Below, one piece after another: positions 57,020 through 64,000 of a stretch of DNA of 64,000 nucleotides. Both the position numbers and the translations under genes were made by a program. The stretch spans positions 600,572 through 664,571 of the forward strand of contig MJCC01000004.1 of the NCBI GenBank assembly GCA_001766655.1. Reading direction: 5' to 3'. How positions within the stretch are numbered: the stretch's first letter is position 1; each line of letters starts with the position of its first letter. This DNA is from Phytomonas francai. Its lineage: Eukaryota > Euglenozoa > Kinetoplastea > Trypanosomatida > Trypanosomatidae. Under the pieces are notes generated by a model that had not been told where the DNA came from, did no database searches, and was given only the letters and a program-made list of their open reading frames with translations.

Positions 57020-58099
57020 CTTTAACAAATAATAATAGTTACAGGATTCTAATAACCAGTGCCCTTGTATATGTATACTTGTTTATGCATATAATATAAG
57101 TCTTATAGGATTGACCTGTTTATGTCCCTAAAATAGAAAGATCCTTTTTTGCTTTTCTATTTTTAGAGGGCGGCCTGCTAATATCAAGATAAAAGAAGAC
57201 CGATGGAAATGCTTAATGACGTTGCAATAATAACTAAAAAAAAAATAGAAACCATCGCATGACAAAGAAAATGCTTTTAGTGATTGGGCGCATCGTGTAA
57301 CAGAAAAAAGGCAACGAAAAGTAAGTCCTTCTATATACATTGTACCTTCACCTGTCATAAGAAGCGGCGCCAGGTAAAGGGAAAGGAGGAGGGGCGGAGG
57401 GCGCCACGTTATTAGCATTAAGGACCCCTTCGGTGTCGCCTCATTGACATAGCTTTGGAGAACACCAGCATATCTGAGAGTATAAATTTCTATAGGATGT
57501 AAAATTAATTCCCTTTTACACACACCTTTGATTTGAAGACATTGTATTTGGTGTCCAGTATACTCCTATCATTGAATTCACTTTTTTATATAGAAGTATT
57601 ATTCACTTTAACCAAAAGAAGTGGACCAGAGAAAAATAACTAGAGCTACATTTATTCAATTGCTACATTAAAAACATAGTAATATGATCAAAATGCATAC
57701 AAAAATAGTAAACGCGGTACACCTGCTGCTAATCCTGACACATCCTACGTTTACAGAACCAAAATACATTCACTGTTATTCAGATTCCATATTCAGTACA
57801 GTGATAACTAAAATTTTAAACAGCCATTTTACATTAACAAAATATTTTGATAGGAGGATCAAGCATACAATTTCTCAGTCCATGCGAAATAGGGGAAAAA
57901 TGCACTTTCTCTGATATAAAAAGAGTAAATACTTTCGATTGCTAAGCTTTTTATCTATAATAAAAAAACAAAACGTACTAGTAATCATAAATAATGATTA
58001 TCATTCCATCCTTTAGAATGGGCATTTGAGTGTATCTACTTAGGGTTCTCTTTGTGGTGAAGTGCTCTAATTTAGTGCATCATTATGACTACTAGTCGC
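57020..58099. other. Intergenic region
   Basis: About 1.1 kb, AT-rich. A minus-strand frame at 57128-57523 begins with GTG and has no motif, so it is not called. No RNA gene is recognised. Confidence 0.45.
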
Positions 58100-59194
58100 C
58101 TAAACTTCTAAAATCGACGTCAAACTCTCTGAGGTGGAATCCGACCTCAGCGATCCTCTTAAATCACTCACTTCTTCCGAATCCAACTCCACAATCTCAC
58201 ACTCAAAGTAGTCAAAGTAGAGTTGCTTAAGCTTGCTGATCTCCTCCATATCCAACAAATCCTCCAGCGAGCCGCTGGACCCAGCGGTGCCCTCACCTAT
58301 AGTATCCTTACGAGGGGGATGCGTATTCAAGAAGCTAGTGATATCCGAGTTTGAAACAAGATTGGATTCAGAACTCAAATGAGGGAACCTCCGGAGAGAA
58401 GCGATCAGTTGATTCGATTGCCAGCAGCGCATGTAGCTTTGGATTGTGGAGAGCAGTGTATTCGATACCACGGCGCATCGCGCGAGAGCTACCTGATCGG
58501 GGTTCGGCAATAATAACCGTGAAGGCTTCGTCGAGGAGGATGCCGCGGTAGGAGAAGATGTGGTATTGAGCGAACTGAGATAAATACGGGTCACCTCGCG
58601 AAAGGCTTTGAGTTTGATATCTTTCGCCTTTTCCAGGGAATCCCGAAGACACCGCTCCTCGGCAACACATTCGCTGAGATGCTTTAGCGCCTGCGAAGCG
58701 TGCCCGACGTCCTGCGCGAGCATGGAGTTTCCCTCGACAAACAGGCTCGACGCCGACTCGGGCTGCGGACGTGTGAGCACGCGCGGCGAGCGCAACGGCC
58801 GGACGTTTTTGCGAACCTTCCGCGACTCCCTCCCCCCCCCGCGCACGTGTCGCAGGACGCGCATCGAGGCGGCGCGCATCGCCTCGTGCGGGGTCGCGAG
58901 GTCGTCGAGGTTCCCGCCGAGGTCGGTGCGGTGGGGGAGGGTCGGGGAGGCCTGGTGCAGCGCGCGCTCCGCCGCCCTGTGACAGCTCTCCCGGTGCGCG
59001 GCCTCGCGCGGGGCCGTCTCCCGGTGGAGGCCGTCCTCGTGGGCCGGGGGGGGGTCGGGGGCCCGCAGGCTGCGCGCGAGCCCCGGGGGGCCCGGCCGCG
59101 CCCCGGACAGCCCCTTCGACGCGGCCTGCAACGCAAATTTGATCTCGCGCGGCTGGACGGCGAGGCGGCAGTTCTCAAGCTCCCCCCCGTGCAT
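58100..59194 (-). CDS. Protein of unknown function
   Basis: A 364-residue protein with ATG at 59194; an in-frame TGA lies 11 codons upstream, which fixes the start. The first 150 residues are a GC-rich, basic low-complexity region (Pro, Arg, His, Ala). Residues 150-225 form a helical segment (QALKHLSECVAEERCLRDSL...), and the last 100 are acidic and Ser-rich (EEVSDLRGSLRSDSTSES). No domain is recognised. The abrupt change from very GC-rich to average composition near 58700 falls inside the gene. Confidence 0.65.
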   Translation of the reverse strand: MHGGELENCRLAVQPREIKFALQAASKGLSGARPGPPGLARSLRAPDPPPAHEDGLHRETAPREAAHRESCHRAAERALHQASPTLPHRTDLGGNLDDLATPHEAMRAASMRVLRHVRGGGRESRKVRKNVRPLRSPRVLTRPQPESASSLFVEGNSMLAQDVGHASQALKHLSECVAEERCLRDSLEKAKDIKLKAFREVTRIYLSSLNTTSSPTAASSSTKPSRLLLPNPDQVALARCAVVSNTLLSTIQSYMRCWQSNQLIASLRRFPHLSSESNLVSNSDITSFLNTHPPRKDTIGEGTAGSSGSLEDLLDMEEISKLKQLYFDYFECEIVELDSEEVSDLRGSLRSDSTSESLTSILEV

Positions 59195-59694
59195 CCCTGG
59201 CCCGCCCGAATCGACTGCGGCTCCTCAAGGCACCCGCGAGGGCAGTTGCGGTTACTCGTGTGGCGGAAGGAAGAAGGCGACCTTGAATGCAAGAACCAAA
59301 AAGTGATGGTGTGTAACGTCTAAATAACGATAGTAAACTACTCGAGGGGGATCAGTCATGCTCAAAAAGAATATAGTGCGTGGGTATTAGAGAGAGATAT
59401 CGATATAGGCTCACACAACTTCATATCCAGGGTCGAGATCGCTTTAAAGAAAAAAAGAATTGACACGGTGAAGGCAGTCCATGATGCTTTCACGACTTTG
59501 TTTTCTTCCCGCATTAACTATTAGTGTACGAAACCGGGTACATCTCAAAGCCCCGTGGACAACGTGATGATTGGAAGGATTTCCAGATTTCTATAAAATA
59601 ATAAAAAAGCAAGCGCAACGCAATAATAATAAATGAAAGCAAGACCAAAAGGCTTAAGAAATGTCGTAGCTACGCTTACAGATAGCTTTATAGG

Positions 59695-59727
<33 letters not shown>

Positions 59728-59745
59728 AAAGAAGGGATGGTCGGA
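59195..59745. other. Intergenic spacer with AT microsatellite
   Basis: AT tract at about 59696-59722, otherwise no feature. Confidence 0.5.
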
Positions 59746-61812
59746 TTATAGTATATTCTTGATCCGGTGGATCCATTCCTCCACCGAATAGAGAATCCAT
59801 TTGCGTGGACGTGTCGACCACACGCGGCCGCGCACTAAATCATCGAAGACTAAGAAATTTTTCCGCACTGCATTCACCGCGATTTCAATCAAACGTCCGC
59901 GAAGCGAGGTGGAAACGGAAGCTCCTATTTTGCAATTTTCTAACTTATCCGCTAAGTTCCGCGCGACATGTTTATTCCACTGTTTTAGCGCCATCCGCTG
60001 AGGTTTTGTCAATGGCTCGTTGGGATCCGGACGAATAGATCGCAGCTCGGTGTTACCGTACACCTCCGGGAAGCAGCTCTCCCACGAGAGCTCAAAATCA
60101 TCCATGCATCTTTCCTGTTCATCTTCTAAGATGGCAAGTATTTGGTCCGTAATAGGCCTTCGGGAGGGCGACCTCACCGCGACTTTTCCGTTCTTTCCAA
60201 CAGACGCCGCGCCGTCGGAATCGGCAGGCATCAGTCGCTTCTGGAAGCACTCCTCGCGTTTGTAGGTTTCCGCCAAAAACACGATATTGCTAAGAAGAAA
60301 AACCTGGGGAGAGATGCGGAGGCGATCGAGAGCGCCTCCGCTAGTAGGGTAACCGCCTCCCTCCTCATGATGCTTATTGAACTCCATGGCGACGTCAACG
60401 ACCACCTGAAGCTCCTGTAAGGTGCCAATGAGGGTCTGGATGAGATAATCCTGAACCTTCCGCACCGCTGCATCGTCGTCGTTCAAGTTCACCAAAGACC
60501 CCTGTAAGCTTAGTTTTAACGAGCCATAATACGATGCAAGAAGAACTTTATGAAAATTCAACAAGTTGCTAGAAATCTCATGAGCAGCGGAATCCAGCGA
60601 TGGAAGCCACTCCAGGCTAGAGGAGCCCTTGGCGTATTCTTTAAGCTGGTCCCTATCTAAAGATCCTTTACAAGACGCGTATCCCTCGAGCAAATCCCGC
60701 ACGGCGGCGAGGTACCGCTTGACTTCAATGTTCACGTAATCAATAAACGTATCGTGCTCCCCAGGAAGCGCCGCCGCAAGCCCCTTCCACTGCCAAATTT
60801 CCTCTATAAGATCCAACCCAATAAATATAATATCTCGAAAGTACCTCTTTCCACGATACAACTCAATCCCCTGCCCGCGAGAATCGACGAACATCTTCGT
60901 AGGATTACGAAAAACGCCCTTATCAAAGTTAATCGCATCCATCGCGCGGTCCATGACGATATCAAAAGGGACCGATGCCAGCTGGGAGGGCATTTCCACG
61001 ACCATATAAACCCCGTCCAGGGGCTGAATAATGTACCGGTAAATACACTCGGAAACCTCCAGCATGCTTTCACGGGCCATGAGACTAACCTTGAGTAGCG
61101 GATGCTCCCTACGCTGGTAGTGCTTTAACGCGTGCGGGATGCTGGTATTGGTCTGCAGTGGAATGTTCCCGCCCTCCTCACGATAGGCCCGGCCTATCCT
61201 CGACTCGACAAACGAACGCAGCTTGCTCTGAAACATCGCATACACGTCGTTCTGCACGACAGTATTTCGCCCAAAGTTCTCGCCTAGTCGTTGAATAATG
61301 AGGTTGATCCCCTGCAAGGCGTCGGGGTTGCGGATGATGTACGACCTAGTCTCCCCATCTTTCTTGCTCTTTACAGGCTTTTGAAGGGCCTGAAAGAAGG
61401 CCTGTTTGACGAGCTCCTCGCTGATGTGCACGATTCGATGAATCTGCCGGTTAATGGTGCGCTGAATTTGATGGGCGTAATCGCTGGAGGGGTGGGAGGC
61501 TAAATAGGTGTCCGCGTAGACTAAATAATCGATACACTGCACGATGACCTGAGGGTTGGTTTCTTGCTGCGTTAACACGTCGCTCAGGTAGGGCGGCGGG
61601 TGGTAGCTCCGCGAGGCCTTGGACATCTCTTCAATCATTAACGCGATATTCTCCTTCGCCACCTCCCACGGTTTGACATCGCTCATGATTTGCAGTGCTT
61701 TACTCGAGATATTATTCGACGTATCCGCGAACGCATCGAGCGTCTTGGCGCTTACCTTGTTGAGAACATTAAGCCGATTGATTTGCTCTTCTAATTGCGC
61801 CAAATTAGTCAT
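59746..61812 (-). CDS. EXO70: Exocyst complex subunit EXO70
   Basis: A 688-residue protein with ATG at 61812, the usual length of EXO70. It is all helical: an N-terminal coiled coil (LEEQINRLNVLNKVSAKTLD), then KALQIMSDVKPWEVAKENI and a long rod of helical bundles (VYADTYLASHPSSDYAHQIQ..). The conserved basic C-terminal region (KPQRMALKQWNKHVARNLAD...SLRGRLIEIAVNAVRKNFLV, FDDLVRGRVW) corresponds to the phosphoinositide-binding end. The exocyst tethers secretory vesicles at the plasma membrane, in kinetoplastids at the flagellar pocket. Assignment rests on overall architecture and the C-terminal block. Confidence 0.75.
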   Translation of the reverse strand: MTNLAQLEEQINRLNVLNKVSAKTLDAFADTSNNISSKALQIMSDVKPWEVAKENIALMIEEMSKASRSYHPPPYLSDVLTQQETNPQVIVQCIDYLVYADTYLASHPSSDYAHQIQRTINRQIHRIVHISEELVKQAFFQALQKPVKSKKDGETRSYIIRNPDALQGINLIIQRLGENFGRNTVVQNDVYAMFQSKLRSFVESRIGRAYREEGGNIPLQTNTSIPHALKHYQRREHPLLKVSLMARESMLEVSECIYRYIIQPLDGVYMVVEMPSQLASVPFDIVMDRAMDAINFDKGVFRNPTKMFVDSRGQGIELYRGKRYFRDIIFIGLDLIEEIWQWKGLAAALPGEHDTFIDYVNIEVKRYLAAVRDLLEGYASCKGSLDRDQLKEYAKGSSSLEWLPSLDSAAHEISSNLLNFHKVLLASYYGSLKLSLQGSLVNLNDDDAAVRKVQDYLIQTLIGTLQELQVVVDVAMEFNKHHEEGGGYPTSGGALDRLRISPQVFLLSNIVFLAETYKREECFQKRLMPADSDGAASVGKNGKVAVRSPSRRPITDQILAILEDEQERCMDDFELSWESCFPEVYGNTELRSIRPDPNEPLTKPQRMALKQWNKHVARNLADKLENCKIGASVSTSLRGRLIEIAVNAVRKNFLVFDDLVRGRVWSTRPRKWILYSVEEWIHRIKNIL

Positions 61813-62157
61813 TTTTACCCCCTTCCCCTCCCCGCCCTTTTTTGGCTAAAATTAGGTGAGATACTTTAGCTATCCCGAAAGGCTTGATCTTCGGGAAAAT
61901 AAGATAGAAAGAAAGGGAAGTTTAAAATGAATTTTTATGCTGTTCACCTTCGGAAGGTCCTTTGCACGTGTCTTATTGTCATCCACTTTGCGAATCAGAA
62001 CCACATTACCTCTTTACTTAATGATGGATCCCCACTCCTCCAACTATCGCTGTGTATTTTCTTTCATAAAAGAAAATACAATCCACCTCTTTATCAGACT
62101 ATCATGTGAATAATGCGCATTTTTTAGAAAAATGAAACCCCCCCTCTCCCCACAGTT
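61813..62157. other. Intergenic spacer
   Basis: Contains the EXO70 leader (acceptor TAATTTTAG at about 61852) and the 3' UTR of the RluA-type gene. No gene. Confidence 0.5.
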
Positions 62158-64000
62158 TCACCCGTTTAGTATCTGTAAGGCCCGTTGAAAGTCATCCGGC
62201 AAAGGAGCCGATACACAAAATTTTTCAGCCGTCTTCGGGTGCACGAAACTAATCGACCGCGAATGCAGGGCTACACGGCGAATAAAAGGATGTATGCAAA
62301 CCGCGCCTCCGTGCACGAGATCCCCGACAATCGGCATTCCTGTGCTTGCAAGATGGCGTCGAATTTGATGTTTCTTGCCTTGCTGGATCCGGCACTCCAC
62401 TAAAGCGAGTCGTGTGGACGCGAAGAAGTTTACGATTCGATACCGTGTTCGTATTTTAGGGTCCGCGCGATCCCGAAGCTCTCCTTTCAGCAGCAGACGT
62501 GTGAGCTCAGGCTCGACCACAACGCAAAGCGCGAGATAAAGCTTATTATGCTCGGAAAAAGCGGCGCTCGTGCCCAGTTGATGGCGTAAAGAGCTTGTCG
62601 CTATTGAGGTCTTGGCAAACAATAAACAGCCGCTAGTCTCTGTATCCAAACGGTGAACCTGTCCCTGACGAAAGACGTTCAAAAGGCCCTCACCCTGAGG
62701 GCGCTGGAGGAGGAGGGAAAGAACATCCATCACGGGCTCCATCGCCGTATTTTTACTGCCCCCCGCGGCAGTGCAGCTCAACGCGTGCCGCGAAGTTGAA
62801 AGCCCTGCGGGTTTGTCCACCACCAGCAGCTCATCGTCTTCGTACAGAATAGGAATGTTCGGGAATTCTGAACTCCCTGAATTCTTCTTACTCGCCGCCA
62901 ATACGCACTCATGAACGCGAGGCATCTCCACCTGAACCCGCAAATCCCCGTAAGGCGCAGTGAAAACGCGGATGCGCTCGGGAAAATGCTCGAGCAAGGC
63001 AACCCAAAAAGAACATTGCGGCGCTAAACACTTGAGAGCCTCGAAAAGCCCCACACTAGCACCCTTTTTAGCTTTAGGGGAGGCCATCACAAACTCCACA
63101 AACTCTGGGCAATCCGCACAATCATGGCAATCCCCACACTCCTCGAGGAAAGATGGAAAGCTCTCATGATTAGCGGTGATTTCGCCGTCCTTGAGAAGCT
63201 TTGCATACTGCCTGAGAAGACGATTCTGGATCAAATAGCGGCGAAGGTCCTTCATGGCAAGGCTGCGCGCGTCGTGGTAGCTCGCAGCCCGCACAGGATC
63301 AACCTTTTCTGCCTCCTTTTCTTCACTTTTCCCCTCTTCCTCCTCCAGCGTCGATTTCTCGCTGTGGTTAGCCAATAATGGCTGGGGAATGTGATCCTCC
63401 TCGAGAACGGCGCGCAGCCAGCTCAAGTGGAGGTCCGAAAGGCTCCATGCGCTAAGAGAATCCATTGCCGCCCGCATGGGTCGCAGCTGACGCCGTTGAA
63501 TTATTTCTTTCATTAACTCAGCTCGCTCCCACGGCATCATTTGGATCCTATTATCATTATGGGAGCGCTCGACCTGTGCGGAGGCCCATCGCTGAATCGC
63601 CTCGGCATCCTCCAGGAAGACGACGGCGGCATCCATGTGGAAGCGATCGAATTTCGCAAACAACTCGGAGCGAGCGGCCTGGGGATCCTTTCCGTTCTCT
63701 CCCTTTCCCGCTTCACCTTCGTCCTTCCTTTTCCTTTCCTTGTCCTTCGTGAGCTGGCGGCGGAGGCGAAGGGCGAGCTGCGTTGAGCAGGTTTCGTACG
63801 CGGGGAGGGCCGCATCGCGCGGGGCGAAGCCCTCCAAAAAAGCCTCGACCGCCCGGGGCGAGGTGAAGTCGACGAGCTGCGCGAGCGCGCGCCCGGCGGC
63901 CGCGTTCAGCGGCGGCAATTTCGTATTCACGGCGAGCGCGAGCGCGGCGGAGGGGTCCCGGGCAGCCAAGGCCTCCACGATCCCGCGAAATAACGCGATA
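62158..64000 (-). CDS. RluA-type pseudouridine synthase with long N-terminal extension (5' partial)
   Basis: The frame runs open to the window end; the apparent first Met near 63978 is a GTG, so the true start is outside. At least 613 residues are visible. The C-terminal 230 residues are a RluA/RsuA-superfamily catalytic domain: ILYEDDELLVVDKPAGLSTS, GQVHRLDTETSGCLLFAKTS (catalytic Asp in HRLDxxTSG) and GKKHQIRRHLASTGMPIVGD. The upstream 370 residues are helical with charged linkers (KERKRKDEGEAGKGENGK, EEEEGKSEEKEAEK) and a Cys cluster ECGDCHDCADCPEF that could bind a metal. The enzyme would modify rRNA, tRNA or mRNA in the mitochondrion or cytosol. The 5' part is strongly GC-rich and the 3' part is not. 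Confidence 0.88.
   Translation of the reverse strand, partial: IALFRGIVEALAARDPSAALALAVNTKLPPLNAAAGRALAQLVDFTSPRAVEAFLEGFAPRDAALPAYETCSTQLALRLRRQLTKDKERKRKDEGEAGKGENGKDPQAARSELFAKFDRFHMDAAVVFLEDAEAIQRWASAQVERSHNDNRIQMMPWERAELMKEIIQRRQLRPMRAAMDSLSAWSLSDLHLSWLRAVLEEDHIPQPLLANHSEKSTLEEEEGKSEEKEAEKVDPVRAASYHDARSLAMKDLRRYLIQNRLLRQYAKLLKDGEITANHESFPSFLEECGDCHDCADCPEFVEFVMASPKAKKGASVGLFEALKCLAPQCSFWVALLEHFPERIRVFTAPYGDLRVQVEMPRVHECVLAASKKNSGSSEFPNIPILYEDDELLVVDKPAGLSTSRHALSCTAAGGSKNTAMEPVMDVLSLLLQRPQGEGLLNVFRQGQVHRLDTETSGCLLFAKTSIATSSLRHQLGTSAAFSEHNKLYLALCVVVEPELTRLLLKGELRDRADPKIRTRYRIVNFFASTRLALVECRIQQGKKHQIRRHLASTGMPIVGDLVHGGAVCIHPFIRRVALHSRSISFVHPKTAEKFCVSAPLPDDFQRALQILNG

Noticed and set aside
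57128..57523. Minus-strand 131-codon frame in the spacer next to the GTPase gene
   Set aside because: It starts with GTG, its first ATG is far inside, and the composition is that of AT-rich non-coding DNA.

Overview
The window looks like a segment of a nuclear chromosome from a flagellated kinetoplastid-type euglenozoan. About 36 protein genes can be supported. All of them lie on the minus strand, all read as single uninterrupted exons, and they are separated by AT-rich gaps of 0.3 to 2.5 kb. Many start codons are preceded on the minus strand by a long polypyrimidine tract and an AG. This is the layout expected of a polycistronic unit matured by spliced-leader trans-splicing. Type II isopentenyl-diphosphate isomerase, an LSM12 homologue, a CCCH zinc-finger protein and several flagellar-type proteins fit the same group. 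Two pepsin-like aspartic protease genes are unexpected, because trypanosomatids are generally described as lacking that family. A free-living or bodonid relative is therefore more likely than Trypanosoma or Leishmania, but the species cannot be fixed from this sequence.

Layout in window coordinates; transcription runs from high to low. 1-3069: start of a helical protein, a Nudix hydrolase, a divergent TrmB-like methyltransferase and a small basic protein. 4466-6394: a PPP phosphatase with an N-terminal Plus3 domain. 6976-14904: a leucine-rich-repeat protein, RRP15, a GUCT/RGG DEAD-box helicase, a protein kinase and dynein light chain LC8. 16308-24980: three coiled-coil proteins, one carrying a catalytically dead cyclase domain, and a small zinc-binding protein. 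25300-29855: a tandem duplication holding two secreted pepsin-like proteases, with fragments of both neighbouring genes at the internal junction. 29800-38743: a SET-domain protein, a dynein-D6-like/ankyrin protein, IDI-2, a SAC3/GANP protein and DRG2. 39371-49635: an unknown protein, LSM12, an unknown protein, WDR68/DCAF7, MYCBP, TRM8 and MTG1, plus two small membrane-protein candidates. 49636-52136: the longest gene-free stretch. 52137-64000: a CCCH protein broken by a gap, a permuted papain-fold membrane protein, an IFI44-like GTPase, an unknown protein, EXO70 and an RluA-type pseudouridine synthase that runs off the window.

As usual in such arrays, the genes do not form one pathway. Themes recur: RNA and ribosome biology (RRP15, helicase, MTG1, TRM8, RluA, DRG2, SAC3/GANP, LSM12, CCCH protein), flagellum and cytoskeleton (LC8, MYCBP, LRR and coiled-coil proteins, the D6-like protein), and membrane traffic or secretion (EXO70, pepsins).

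The observations most worth a second look are the pepsin pair, whose coding regions differ by about one residue in six while the flanking non-coding DNA is about 99% identical; the Plus3-phosphatase fusion; the pseudo-cyclase; the papain-fold/membrane fusion; and the D6-like/ankyrin protein. Start codons were checked base by base. Where the longest open frame began with a non-ATG codon, the first in-frame ATG is used. Two runs of N (17547-17746 and 52163-52333) interrupt genes.
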